From CAWJPW01 sp963844845 (lineage in GTDB: Bacteria > Acidobacteriota > Thermoanaerobaculia > Thermoanaerobaculales > Sulfomarinibacteraceae): a stretch of DNA of 64,000 bases. Shown here one piece after another: positions 17,596 to 25,970 of this stretch. Within the stretch, counting starts at the first letter, position 1, and each line of letters begins with the position of its first letter. The position numbers were made by a program, and so were the translations under genes. Under the pieces are notes generated by a model. That model was not told where the DNA came from. It saw nothing but the letters and a program-made list of their open reading frames with translations, and made no database searches. The stretch spans positions 186,001 through 250,000 of the forward strand of contig CAWJPW010000003.1 in NCBI GenBank assembly GCA_963844845.1, given 5' to 3'.

Positions 17596-18353
17596 ATTCC
17601 ATCGGATCGGGTTTCGCCCTCGCCATCGTGGTGGCGATCTTCATCGTCTTCAAGTGGATCAACATCCTCAACGAGTACGAGCGCGGCGTCATCTTCCGCC
17701 TTGGCCGAGTGCTGGTGGAGCCCAAGGGACCCGGTTTCGTCTTCGTGTTCTGGCCCTTCGACCGCATGGTGAAGGTCACCCTGCGCACGGTGGTGCACGA
17801 CATTCCGCCGCAGGACGTGATCACCCGCGACAACGTTTCGGTGAAGGTCAACGCGGTGGTCTACTTCCGGGTCATGGCCCCGATCAAGACGGTGATCGAG
17901 GTGGAGAACTACATCTACGCCACCTCGCAGCTCGCCCAGACCACCCTGCGCTCGGTCCTCGGCGAGGCCGAGCTCGATCAGCTGCTGTCCCAGCGCGAGA
18001 CCCTCAATCTGCGGCTGCAGACGATCATCGACCAGCACTCCGACCCCTGGGGCGTGAAGGTGTCGATGGTGGAGATCAAGCACGTAGACCTGCCGCAGGA
18101 GATGCAGCGGACGATGGCGCGCCAGGCCGAGGCCGAGCGCGAGAAGCGGGCCAAGATCATCCACGCCGAGGGCGAGCTGGAGGCCTCCGTGAAGCTGGCT
18201 GAGGCGGCCGACGTCATGTCCGCGAACACCGCGACCATGCAGCTGCGCTACCTGCAGACTCTCACCGAGATCTCCACCGAGAACGCCGCCACCATCGTCT
18301 TCCCGGTGCCGCTCAAGATGTTCGAGGGCCTGTTCGGCGGGAAGCAGGACTAG
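17592..18353 (+). CDS. Slipin (stomatin/prohibitin-type SPFH protein)
   Basis: This 253-residue protein has one N-terminal membrane anchor (FALAIVVAIFIVFKWINI), then the slipin signature NEYERGVIFRLGR, an SPFH domain with IPPQDVITRDNVSVKVNAVVYF split over strands, and a C-terminal coiled coil rich in AEAEREKRAKI. Length and motifs fit bacterial slipins, which form membrane microdomain scaffolds. It is translationally coupled to the NfeD protease, the standard slipin/NfeD pair. Confidence 0.93.
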   Translation: MNSIGSGFALAIVVAIFIVFKWINILNEYERGVIFRLGRVLVEPKGPGFVFVFWPFDRMVKVTLRTVVHDIPPQDVITRDNVSVKVNAVVYFRVMAPIKTVIEVENYIYATSQLAQTTLRSVLGEAELDQLLSQRETLNLRLQTIIDQHSDPWGVKVSMVEIKHVDLPQEMQRTMARQAEAEREKRAKIIHAEGELEASVKLAEAADVMSANTATMQLRYLQTLTEISTENAATIVFPVPLKMFEGLFGGKQD

Positions 18354-18361
18354 CCGGGTAC

Positions 18362-18991
18362 ATGGCGCGCACCTACTACCAGATCGAGCTCACCGCGCGG
18401 CAGCTCACCGTGCTCCTGGTGGTCCTGGCCGGGCTCCTGGTGCTGGCCTTCGCGTTGGGCTACGGGGCCGCGTGGTCGGTGCTCGGCGGCGGCCCGGGCG
18501 TCGTCGGGTCCCCCGATACGCCCGGCCCGGGCGGTGGCGCGCCCATGACCGAGACGCGCCTTGAGCCTACGGCAGAGACGGTGCTCAGCAGCGCCACCCC
18601 GGTGGTGCTGGGAGAGCCCACCCGGCCGCCGCTACCGGCGCCCACCGCCAGGCCGCCGCTTCCCACCCCGACTCCCCCGCCCACCGCGCCGCCCACCCCT
18701 GGCCCCACCGCGGTACCTACGGCGGTGCCCACCGCAGTGCCCGAGCGCACCGCGTACTGGGTGCAGGTGCTGGCGGTGGAGCACCGGGCCACCGTCGACG
18801 ATGCGCAGACGCGGCTCGAAGCGCTCCAGTTTCCGGCCTCACACCAGCGTCTCATCCAGGAGCGCACGCGGCGGGGGAATGTGCTTTACAAGCTGCGCGT
18901 TGGCCCCTTCCCGGACCGCGACTCGGCCGCGCGCGTGATGCGCCGGATGCGCGCCGCGGGCTTCCCTGATGCCTGGATGGTGAGCCCATGA
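18362..18991 (+). CDS. Membrane-anchored SPOR-domain protein
   Basis: This 209-residue protein has a short cytoplasmic N-terminus, one membrane helix (LLVVLAGLLVLAFALGYG), a long Pro/Thr linker with repeated PTP and AVPT units, and a C-terminal SPOR domain from about residue 133 (YWVQVLAVEHRATVDDA to the end). SPOR domains bind denuded septal peptidoglycan, so it probably localises to division sites or envelope growth zones. It overlaps lipA by four bases (ATGA), although lipoate synthesis has no known link to SPOR proteins. Confidence 0.85.
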   Translation: MARTYYQIELTARQLTVLLVVLAGLLVLAFALGYGAAWSVLGGGPGVVGSPDTPGPGGGAPMTETRLEPTAETVLSSATPVVLGEPTRPPLPAPTARPPLPTPTPPPTAPPTPGPTAVPTAVPTAVPERTAYWVQVLAVEHRATVDDAQTRLEALQFPASHQRLIQERTRRGNVLYKLRVGPFPDRDSAARVMRRMRAAGFPDAWMVSP

Positions 18992-19869
18992 GCTTTGGCG
19001 GCCACGTTCCCGCACCTTTGCTGCCGGACTGGATTCGGCAGCGCAAGCTGCGCCTGGGTGAGCTTCACGCCATCAAGCGCCGCATGCGCGAGGGCGGCCT
19101 GCACACGGTGTGCGAGGAGGCGCGCTGCCCCAACCGCTCCGAGTGCTTCTCGCGGGGGACTGCCACCTTCCTCATCAACGGCCGGGTGTGCACCCGCAAC
19201 TGCGGCTACTGCTCCATCGCCCATGGGCGGCCGCGCCCCCTCGACACCGACGAGCCGGCCCACCTGGTGGAGACTGTGCTCAACATGGACCTCAAGCACG
19301 TGGTCATCACCGCGGTGGACCGCGACGACCTCGCCGACGGTGGAGCCGGCGGCTTCGTCGAGGCGATCCGCCGCCTGCGCGCGCTACCCGAATCGCCAAC
19401 AATCGAAGTGCTCACCCCGGACTTCCGCGGCGACCTCGCCCAGGTGGACCGGATCATTGCCGCCGGGCCTGATGTCTACAACCACAACGTCGAGACCGTG
19501 CCCCGCCTCTACCGCCGGGTGCGCCGCTCCGGGCGCTACCGGTGGGCGCTGGAGGTCCTCGGTCGGGTCGCCGCCACCGCTCCCAGCATGATCCGCAAAT
19601 CCGGGCTCATGGTAGGCCTGGGCGAGACCCACGACGAGCTGGTGGCGGTGCTCGAAGACCTCGCCGCGGCGGGCTGCCAGGTGGTGACCATCGGGCAGTA
19701 CCTGCAGCCGACCCCGCAGCAGGTTCCGGTGGAGCGCTACTGGCACCCCGACGAGTTCGCCGCCCTCGAGGAGGCCGGCCGTCGCCTCGGCCTCGAGGTC
19801 TTCGCCGGCCCCTTCGTGCGCTCCTCGTACCGCGCGGAGGAGGCGTTTCTGAAGGTCGTCGGCAGCTGA
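18988..19869 (+). CDS. lipA: Lipoyl synthase
   Basis: This 293-residue radical-SAM enzyme inserts sulfur into octanoylated carrier proteins to make lipoyl groups. Both iron-sulfur cluster motifs are complete: C42-C47-C53 in CEEARCPNRSEC for the auxiliary cluster, and C68-C72-C75 in CTRNCGYC for the radical-SAM cluster. The terminal RSSY motif that ligates the auxiliary cluster is present near the end. The product would be needed by GcvH at the start of this window. No lipB gene is visible. It ends the run that begins at 10725. Confidence 0.96.
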   Translation: MSFGGHVPAPLLPDWIRQRKLRLGELHAIKRRMREGGLHTVCEEARCPNRSECFSRGTATFLINGRVCTRNCGYCSIAHGRPRPLDTDEPAHLVETVLNMDLKHVVITAVDRDDLADGGAGGFVEAIRRLRALPESPTIEVLTPDFRGDLAQVDRIIAAGPDVYNHNVETVPRLYRRVRRSGRYRWALEVLGRVAATAPSMIRKSGLMVGLGETHDELVAVLEDLAAAGCQVVTIGQYLQPTPQQVPVERYWHPDEFAALEEAGRRLGLEVFAGPFVRSSYRAEEAFLKVVGS

Positions 19870-19894
19870 GAAGCCAGGGTAGGGAAGAAGGTAG

Positions 19895-20085
19895 ACGGGA
19901 AAGGGAAGACGCTTCCCCCCACCCTCCCCGAGCCGAGCGTGAGGTCAATGTGCCGGCGTTCATGAACAGGTGAGCTGACTCGGAGCTGCATTGAGGCCGA
20001 GTGAACCTGGGTCGCGGGCAAGCTGTGAAGGGTGATCTCGAGTGTTCGGCGCGTTGGGTGGGAGGGGGAAGAGCCTTTCCCGTTT
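19895..20085. repeat. Inverted-repeat island between lipA and tmk
   Basis: An arm GACGGGAAAGGGAAGACGC plus CTTCCCCCCACC around 19894-19923 is mirrored by GGTGGGAGGGGGAAGAGCC plus TTTCCCGTTTT around 20058-20086, about 135 bp later. The arms are made of short GGGAAA-type units, and the right side continues in more of them (TTCCTTTTCCCG). Pairing is imperfect. It fills most of the 261-bp gap; no gene is seen within it. Confidence 0.65.
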
Positions 20086-20118
20086 TCCTTTTCCCGTTTC
20101 CCCTGCGCCAGTCTGCGG

Positions 20119-20124
20119 TATCCT
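20119..20124 (+). promoter_or_regulatory. -10 box placed for a leaderless tmk transcript
   Basis: TATCCT ends 6 nt before the ATG at 20131, with no ribosome-binding site between. The spacing is the same as upstream of 6402 and 10725. Confidence 0.5.
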
Positions 20125-20130
20125 CGCCCA

Positions 20131-20763
20131 ATGGCGACGGGCTTCTTCATCACCTTCGAGGGCGGCGAGGGTACCGGCAAGAGCACCCAGCTCGAGCTGC
20201 TGCGCCGGCACCTGGCGCCGCGTCGCGAGGTGGTGGAGACCCGTGAGCCCGGCGGCACGCCGGTGGCCGAGGCGGCGCGGGCGATCCTCCTGGATCCCGC
20301 CCTCGACCCCGACGCCCTCACCGAGCTCTTCCTCCTGGCCGCTGCCCGCCGCGACCACGTGGAGACGGTGATCCGGCCAGCCATGGCACGCGGCGCCGTG
20401 GTGCTGTGCGACCGGTTCACCGACTCGTCGGTGGTGTACCAGGGGCTCGCCGGGGGCGTCGACGCTGCTGTTGTGGACGAGATCAACCACCTCGCCACCG
20501 GCGGGCTCTCCCCTGGCCTCACGCTGGTCTTCGACCTCGACCCCGAGGCGGCCCTGCCGCGGGTGCATACGCGCAACGGCGCTGCCGGTGGCGCCGAGAG
20601 CCGCATCGACGAGCGCCCCGCCGAGTTCCACCGGCGGGTGCGCGAGGCCTTCCTCGAGCTCGCCCGGCGTGAGCCAGGGAGGATCCGGGTGGTGGCGGCC
20701 GGGGGGACGCCCGAGGAGATCCACCAGCGCGTTCGCGCCTGCCTCCCGGAGGCCCTCGGGTGA
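20131..20763 (+). CDS. tmk: Thymidylate kinase
   Basis: This 210-residue protein phosphorylates dTMP to dTDP. It has the P-loop FEGGEGTGKSTQ near the N-terminus, the DR[YF] motif in LCDRFTDSSVVYQG with the substrate arginine, and a lid segment in SRIDERPAEFH. ATG 20131 is chosen because the P-loop then starts at the normal position; an open extension upstream has no family features. The stop overlaps the GTG of holB (GTGA), a common tmk-holB pairing. Confidence 0.95.
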   Translation: MATGFFITFEGGEGTGKSTQLELLRRHLAPRREVVETREPGGTPVAEAARAILLDPALDPDALTELFLLAAARRDHVETVIRPAMARGAVVLCDRFTDSSVVYQGLAGGVDAAVVDEINHLATGGLSPGLTLVFDLDPEAALPRVHTRNGAAGGAESRIDERPAEFHRRVREAFLELARREPGRIRVVAAGGTPEEIHQRVRACLPEALG

Positions 20764-21656
20764 GCCCGGCCGAGACCGCCGCGTGGCTGCCCGGCGCCGA
20801 CCTCGACGCCGGCCGCTGGGGCGAGCTGGCCCGGCCGGTGGTGGAGCGTGCCGCCCGCGCCCACGCCGCCGGCGTCATGCCGCACGCGCTCCTGCTGGTG
20901 GGCCCGCCCCACCTGGGACGGGAGCTGGCGGCGGTGGAGCTGGCGGCGCTCCTCACCTGCCCCGAGCGCGCCGGCACCGGCTGCTCGTGCGCCAGCTGCC
21001 AACGGGTGCGCCGCGGCCTCCACCCTGACGTGCAGCTGGTGAGCCCGGCTGCCTCCATCATCACCATCGCCCAGATCCGCGAGGTGGTGGTCGCCGCCCC
21101 CGGGCGACCCTACGAGGGCGTCGGCCGGGTTTGGATCCTGGAAGGCGCCGAGGCCGGTCAGCTGGGGCGCGAGGCGGCCAACGCCTTCCTCAAGACCCTC
21201 GAGGAGCCGGCCTCCCACGTTCACTTCATCCTCCTGGCGGGCAACCCCGATGCGGTCCTCCCCACCGTGCGCTCGCGCTGTCAGCAGCTGGTGCTGCCCG
21301 GCCCCCTGGCCGCCGCCCGCGTCCTCGGCGAGGAGGTGGCGGCGCCCGGCCTCGCCGGCGCCGTCCTCGCCGGCCGCGACGTGGTCGAGGCGGTGGCAGT
21401 GGCGCAAAGCGCGCTTTCCGGCGGCGAGGTGCTCCAGCTGGTGCGGGCCGCCCGCGCCCTGGGCGACCTCCCGGACGGCTATCAGGCGGCGGCGGCGGCC
21501 GCCCTCGGGCTCGCCGCCGAGGACGATGCGGTGGCCCCGGAGCTCACCGTCCTCGCGGGCGAGCTGCTCGCCGCCGAGGGCCGCGCCCGCGCCCTCAACC
21601 TCTCGGCCGAGCGGCAGATCCTCGCCTGCCTCCTGAGCTGGCACACGCGGCGGTGA
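20760..21656 (+). CDS. holB: DNA polymerase III clamp-loader subunit delta'
   Basis: This 298-residue protein is the delta' subunit of the clamp loader. It shows the zinc-binding cysteines in CPERAGTGCSCASCQRV, the NAFLKTLEEP motif, and the arginine-finger SRC motif in TVRSRCQQ. The P-loop position reads VGPPHLGRE and lacks the Walker lysine, as expected because delta' does not bind ATP. It is coupled to tmk by GTGA and reaches to within a few bases of the next gene. Confidence 0.93.
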   Translation: MSPAETAAWLPGADLDAGRWGELARPVVERAARAHAAGVMPHALLLVGPPHLGRELAAVELAALLTCPERAGTGCSCASCQRVRRGLHPDVQLVSPAASIITIAQIREVVVAAPGRPYEGVGRVWILEGAEAGQLGREAANAFLKTLEEPASHVHFILLAGNPDAVLPTVRSRCQQLVLPGPLAAARVLGEEVAAPGLAGAVLAGRDVVEAVAVAQSALSGGEVLQLVRAARALGDLPDGYQAAAAAALGLAAEDDAVAPELTVLAGELLAAEGRARALNLSAERQILACLLSWHTRR

Positions 21657-21661
21657 GCGGG

Positions 21662-22489
21662 ATGGCGCCGGGACGCGGGCTGACGCGGTGGGTGGGGGAG
21701 GGTCGCTTTGCGTTGCTGGGAATGGTCCACCTCGAGCCGCTGCCCGGGAGCCCCCGCTGGGGCGGCACGATGACGGCGGTGGTCGAAGCGGCCCGGCGCG
21801 ACGCCCGGATCCTCCGCGACGCCGGCTTCGCCGGGGTGATCGTCGAGAACTTCGGTGACGCGCCCTTCGAGCCTGGCGCGCTGCCCCCCGACACGGTGGC
21901 GGCGCTGACGGTGTGCGCCGGGGCGGTGGCCGAGGAGCTCGCCGGCGCCGGCATGCTGCTGGGGGTCAACGCCCTGCGCAACGACGCCGCGGCGGCGCTC
22001 GGGATCGCGGTGGCGGTGGGGGCGGACCTGATCCGGGTGAACGTCCACGCCGGCGCCATGTGGACGGACCAGGGGCTGATCACGGGTCGGGCCCACGACA
22101 CCCTGCGCCGGCGGCGGCTGCTGGGCGCCGAGGTGGCGATCCTCGCCGATGTGCTGGTGAAGCACGCCGAGCCGCCGGCACCGGTGGACCCGGCGGCCGC
22201 GGCCCGCGAGCTGGTGGGGCGCGCCCTGGCCGACGGCCTGGTGGTTACCGGCCGCGCCACCGGCTCAGCGGTCGATTTCGCACGCCTCGAGGCAGTGGCG
22301 GCAGCGGTGCCGGGTACGCCGGTGCTTGTGGGCTCGGGCGTCAACGCCGAGAGCCTTACCCAGCTGGTTGGCTGTGCCGGCGGCGCCATCGTCGGCACCT
22401 GGCTCAAGGTCGGCGGCGACGTCACCGCCCCGGTGGACCCGGAGCGTGCCCGCGCCCTGGTCGCCGCGCGCGACCAGCTCCGAGGCTGA
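21662..22489 (+). CDS. BtpA/SgcQ-family TIM-barrel protein
   Basis: This protein of about 275 residues has the BtpA signature: GMVHLEPLPGSPRW, then VIVENFGDAPF, LGVNALRND, RVNVHAGAMWTDQGLI and a C-terminal VGSGVNAES and IVGTWLKVGG. The fold is a TIM barrel. In cyanobacteria BtpA stabilises photosystem I, but the family is broad and in heterotrophs is probably a sugar or nucleoside enzyme of unknown reaction. Start: ATG 21662, or GTG 21653 in a GTGA overlap with holB, both in frame. Confidence 0.85.
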   Translation: MAPGRGLTRWVGEGRFALLGMVHLEPLPGSPRWGGTMTAVVEAARRDARILRDAGFAGVIVENFGDAPFEPGALPPDTVAALTVCAGAVAEELAGAGMLLGVNALRNDAAAALGIAVAVGADLIRVNVHAGAMWTDQGLITGRAHDTLRRRRLLGAEVAILADVLVKHAEPPAPVDPAAAARELVGRALADGLVVTGRATGSAVDFARLEAVAAAVPGTPVLVGSGVNAESLTQLVGCAGGAIVGTWLKVGGDVTAPVDPERARALVAARDQLRG

Positions 22490-22612
22490 GTCCCGGTCGG
22501 CATCCCGGGGACTCACTCCGGACGACGGCTCCCGGCATCCGGTCGCTGGGGGAGAAGAAAACGCAAAGACGTCAAGGCGCGAAGCCGCCACCCACCCGGC
22601 CAAGACGACATC

Positions 22613-22652
22613 CACGTGCAGAGCCGCTCTCCGATCGAGGTCGTTGCACGTG
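22613..22652. repeat. Short palindrome in a convergent intergenic gap
   Basis: CACGTGCA at 22613-22620 pairs with TGCACGTG at 22645-22652 around a 24-nt spacer, between two convergent genes. Just before it lies an AAACGCAAAGACG-type stretch. No T-run follows, so it is not a typical terminator. Confidence 0.5.
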
Positions 22653-22680
22653 ACACCGTCGCGGAGCGGTGCCGGGGCGC

Positions 22681-23412
22681 TCAGGGCGGTGGCAGCCGCA
22701 GCCGGAGCTCGCCGCCGGGCGGGAGGGTACCGGTAGCGCAGACCAGGCCCGAGGTCGGCGGCTCCAGGTAGGCTCCGGCCGTGCAGACGCTGTAGTCGCC
22801 CGGAGCCATCGCGGGGAGGTTGAGGGCGGACCCGGCCAGGAACGGGACGCCGTGCGCGCGGGCCCAGCCGCTGAGGTCGGTGGCCGGCGCCATGGCCCCG
22901 TCGTGCGCCACCATCGTGCGCAGAGGGTCGGCGACCCCGTCGCCGAGCTCCACCGCGAGCGTGCCGCCGGCGCCGCCGACGGCGACGTCGAGATCCGAGC
23001 CCGGGTCCAGGACCACCTGGCGGAGCACGGCCGGGAAGCCCGGCGCCTGCACCAGGAGGTTCGCCAGGCTCGCCGCCGAGGGCTGCTCGATCTCGAAGCG
23101 TCCCTGGATGTCCGTGCTCACGGGGATCGTCACCGAGAGGCCCGTGACCTGCGGGGTGAGCTGGACGGAGGCCCCGACCACGGGGCCCTGCGGCGACAGC
23201 ACGTGGCCCACGATGAGCTGGTTGCGCTCCAGCACCAGGGTCACCTCGGGCGGCTCGCCGTCCTCCGGCAGCTGCACCTGCAGGGGCCGGCTGGTGCGCT
23301 CGCCGTCGGGAAGCAGCCGCGACACCGTGACGGGAGTTGCGGCGGCGTAGACGGATGATGCGCCGGCCATCACAAGGGCCGTCGCCACGTTGAGTCGCTG
23401 CTTCCGAATCAT
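22681..23412 (-). CDS. Exported protein with carboxypeptidase-regulatory-like domain
   Basis: This protein of about 243 residues starts at ATG 23412 after GGAGGTGGAGG. A signal peptide (VATALVMAGASSVYAA) is followed by a beta-rich region. The middle, LIVGHVLSPQGPVVGASVQL then DIQGRFEIEQ, has the pattern of the transthyretin-like carboxypeptidase regulatory domain, used as a structural or binding module in secreted proteins. The C-terminal part, ending GGELRLRLPPP, is beta-rich and unrecognised. It is divergent from the S9 peptidase and might act with it, but no direct evidence shows this. Confidence 0.7.
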   Translation of the reverse strand: MIRKQRLNVATALVMAGASSVYAAATPVTVSRLLPDGERTSRPLQVQLPEDGEPPEVTLVLERNQLIVGHVLSPQGPVVGASVQLTPQVTGLSVTIPVSTDIQGRFEIEQPSAASLANLLVQAPGFPAVLRQVVLDPGSDLDVAVGGAGGTLAVELGDGVADPLRTMVAHDGAMAPATDLSGWARAHGVPFLAGSALNLPAMAPGDYSVCTAGAYLEPPTSGLVCATGTLPPGGELRLRLPPP

Positions 23413-23654
23413 CCTCCACCTCCCGTGACGCTCGGCGAAGCGATCACGAAGAACAGCACGAGAGGACACATGCGCTGGGCAGGACTTCGGCCTCGCCTGG
23501 TCACCCGGGCCTGTGAGAATCTCATCTCGAAGACCAAATCAAGAGTGGCATCTCAGAGGTGCAGGCCGACGCTACAGAACGAAAAGTCAGCTGGAGCGAT
23601 CGCGGCGGAGGCGCTACCCTGAGAGCGTCCGAGCCCGCGAATGGAGGGAAGAGC

Positions 23655-24734
23655 ATGCGCAGAACGATCATCCTCGTTGCGATCGTGGCCATCGTGGTCG
23701 CCGTCGCCGGCACCGCCCTGGCCGGTGAGCCGGACACCGCGGCGCAGCTGAAGCAGCTGCAGCAGGCCAACGAGAGCCTCAACCACCGCCTCGACCAGCT
23801 CGCCAAGGGGATCGACGACGTGCTCTGGTTCGACCGGGTGGGCGACGTGGCGGTGGTGGACAAGATCCGCATCTACGGCCCGCCCCGCGCCAACGTACCG
23901 AACCCCGACGCCATCGGCGCCACCAACCACCTCAAGTTCTACGCCTACGTGTTTACCCCGCGCGAGGACTTCGGCGGCGCCAAGCTGCCGCTCCTGCTGC
24001 TGCCCCACGGCGGGGTGCACGGCGACTTCACCACCTACTACGCCCACATCGTGCGCGAGCTCGTGGCCCAGGGCTACGTGGTGGTGGCGCCAGAGTACCG
24101 CGGCTCCACCGGCTACGGCGAGGGGATGTACAAGGATATCGACTACGGCGGCCGCGAGGTCGGCGACGTGCTGGCCGCGCGCGACTGGGCGGTAGCCAAC
24201 CACCCGCGGGTGGATCCCGAGCGGGTCGGGCTCATCGGCTGGAGCCACGGCGGCCTCATCACCCTCATGAGCCTCATGGACCATCCCGACAAGTACGTGT
24301 GCGGCTTCGCCGGCGTGCCGGTGTCCGACCTCGTGATGCGCATGGGCTACTGGGGCCCCGACTACCAGAAGTACTACGACGCGCCCTACCACATCGGCCA
24401 GACGCCGGCGGAGAACCTCGAGGCCTACAAGGGGCGTTCGCCGGTGTGGAACGTGGACAAGCTGAAGAGGCCGGTGCGCATCCACACCAACGTGCACGAC
24501 GAGGACGTCAACTACATCGAGGTCCAGCACCTGATCCAGGCGCTCAAGGCGGCGGGCAAGAAGTTCGAGTACGAGGTCTCGGACGTGCCCGGCGGGCACA
24601 GCTTCGACCGCCTCGACACCGCCGAGGCGTGGGGCTACCGCAAGAAGGCGTACGCGTTCCTGGCGCGCTACCTCAAGCCGCCGCGGCCGGACATCGAGCT
24701 CGGCGTGAGCGAAGAGGGCGTGGCGGCGCCGTAG
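23655..24734 (+). CDS. Secreted S9-family (prolyl oligopeptidase-type) peptidase
   Basis: This protein of about 359 residues has a signal peptide (IILVAIVAIVVAVAGTALAG), a short helical stretch (QLKQLQQANESLNHRLDQL) and one alpha/beta hydrolase domain. The catalytic residues are S197 in GWSHGG, D282 or D284 in HTNVHDEDVN, and H315 in GGHSFD. There is no beta-propeller, so it is a catalytic-domain-only S9 peptidase or esterase. The start at 23655 follows GGAGGGAAGAG. The repeat region begins 2 bp after its stop. Confidence 0.85.
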   Translation: MRRTIILVAIVAIVVAVAGTALAGEPDTAAQLKQLQQANESLNHRLDQLAKGIDDVLWFDRVGDVAVVDKIRIYGPPRANVPNPDAIGATNHLKFYAYVFTPREDFGGAKLPLLLLPHGGVHGDFTTYYAHIVRELVAQGYVVVAPEYRGSTGYGEGMYKDIDYGGREVGDVLAARDWAVANHPRVDPERVGLIGWSHGGLITLMSLMDHPDKYVCGFAGVPVSDLVMRMGYWGPDYQKYYDAPYHIGQTPAENLEAYKGRSPVWNVDKLKRPVRIHTNVHDEDVNYIEVQHLIQALKAAGKKFEYEVSDVPGGHSFDRLDTAEAWGYRKKAYAFLARYLKPPRPDIELGVSEEGVAAP

Positions 24735-24736
24735 GT

Positions 24737-24935
24737 GCGGCCTCGACCCCGGCAGACGCAGATCCGGCAGAGGGAGGGGACGTGGAGGCGCGAGGCCTCT
24801 TCGCGCCCCCATTGTCTCTCCAGAGCACGTGGGAACCCCTGCCGGACGGCGTAGGTACCCGAACGAAGCTGCGCCAGCGAACGCGCTCGTGGCGCGCGTA
24901 GGACGCGCGCCTACAAGGCCATGGGATTGCATCAC
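24737..24935 (+). repeat. Structured repeat R, copy 1
   Basis: About 199 bp, repeated at 25270-25462 and 25801-25970. It includes a stem GGCGCGA/TCGCGCC in its first half and a perfect 9-bp hairpin GGCGCGCGT-AGG-ACGCGCGCC at 24891-24911. In the other copies the base pair next to the loop is flipped (A with T), preserving the stem. No gene is shared between copies. Confidence 0.8.
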
Positions 24936-24978
24936 CTGCCGCTGCGCCCGGCCCGTGACGCTCCAGGTCCCGGCCAGC

Positions 24979-25262
24979 GTGCCGGCTGCTGATGCTCCCA
25001 ACCCCGGCTCCCGGGCGGCGGCGTTGCCGCCGCCCGTCGGCGCGTTCGCGAAGGGGGCGACGACGGAGGCTGCCTGACGGCAACGCGGCCCCCTTCGCGC
25101 CCTGCGCCGAGTCGCCTGCCCGGTTGTTCGGGGCCACTACTCCGGGCGCCAAGGGCCGTGGGAGCCCCCCCGGACACTGTTTCCGCGATCGCGCTACGAA
25201 CGAGGAGGTCGTTCGGGAAAAGTGTCCGGGACGGCACGCCCGCCGGAGGGCACGTGCTCCGG
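24979..25262 (+). repeat. Structured dispersed repeat E, copy 2
   Basis: About 284 bp. The first hairpin is GGGCGGCGGC-GTT-GCCGCCGCCC at 25013-25035; copy 1 has T-A where this has G-C. The long stem is CCCGGACACTGTTTCC at 25169-25184 with GGGAAAAGTGTCCGGG at 25215-25230. Lies between R copies 1 and 2. Confidence 0.85.
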
Positions 25263-25269
25263 GGCGGCC

Positions 25270-25462
25270 GCGGCCTCGGCAGACGCAGATCCGGCAGAGG
25301 GAGGGGACGTGGAGGCGCGAGGCCTCTTCGCGCCCCCACTGCAGCTTCAGAGCAGGTGGGAAACCCCGCCGGACGGCGAAGGTGCCCGAACGAAGCTGCG
25401 CCAGCGAACGCGCTCGTGGCGCGCGAAGGTCGCGCGCCTACAACGCCATGGGATTGCATCAC
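25270..25462 (+). repeat. Structured repeat R, copy 2
   Basis: About 193 bp, closely similar to copy 1. Terminal hairpin GGCGCGCGA-AGG-TCGCGCGCC at 25418-25438. R and E copies alternate with a period of about 530 bp. Confidence 0.8.
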
Positions 25463-25506
25463 ACGCTGCTACGCCCGGGCCGCGACGGTTCCCGCGGCCG
25501 GCCGGC

Positions 25507-25792
25507 GTGCCGGCTCCTGATGCTCCCAACCCCGGCTCCCGGGCGGCGGCGTTGCCGCCGCCCGTCGGCGCGTTCGCGAAGGGGGCGTCGGCGGAGGCTG
25601 CCTGACGGCAACGCGGCCCCCTTCGCGCCCTGCGCCGAGTCGCCTGCCTGGTGGTTTGGGGCCAGTACTCTGAATGCCAAGGGCCGTGAGAGCCCCCCCG
25701 GACACTGTTTCCGCGATCGCGCTACAAACGAGGAGGCTGTTCAGGAAAAGTGTCCGGGACGGCACGTCCGCCGGAGGGCATGTGCTCCGGGG
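25507..25792 (+). repeat. Structured dispersed repeat E, copy 3
   Basis: About 286 bp. First hairpin at 25541-25563, identical to copy 2. Differences from copy 2 are scattered single bases, so the duplication is not very recent. Confidence 0.85.
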
Positions 25793-25800
25793 CATCCCCC

Positions 25801-25970
25801 GCAGACGCACATGCGGTAGGGGGGAGGGGGCGTGTAGGCGCGAAGCCTCTTCGCGCCCCCACCGCCGCTTCAGAGCACGTGGGAACCCCTGCCGGACGGC
25901 CCTAGGTACCCGAACGGATCTCCTCCACCTAACGCGTTCGTGGCGCGCGAAGGTCGCGCGCCTACAAGGA
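25801..25970 (+). repeat. Structured repeat R, copy 3 (more diverged)
   Basis: About 170 bp with the same order of elements as copies 1 and 2 but more substitutions. Terminal hairpin GGCGCGCGA-AGG-TCGCGCGCC at 25942-25962. Confidence 0.75.

Noticed and set aside
19737..21644. Long reverse open frame across tmk and holB
   Set aside because: Spans two well-supported forward genes and the repeat island between them, with no family features.
22613..22652. Operator site
   Set aside because: The palindrome lies between the 3' ends of two convergent genes, so control of initiation is unlikely.
24737..25970. CRISPR array
   Set aside because: Repeats are 170-286 bp, of two alternating kinds, without short equal spacers and without cas genes.
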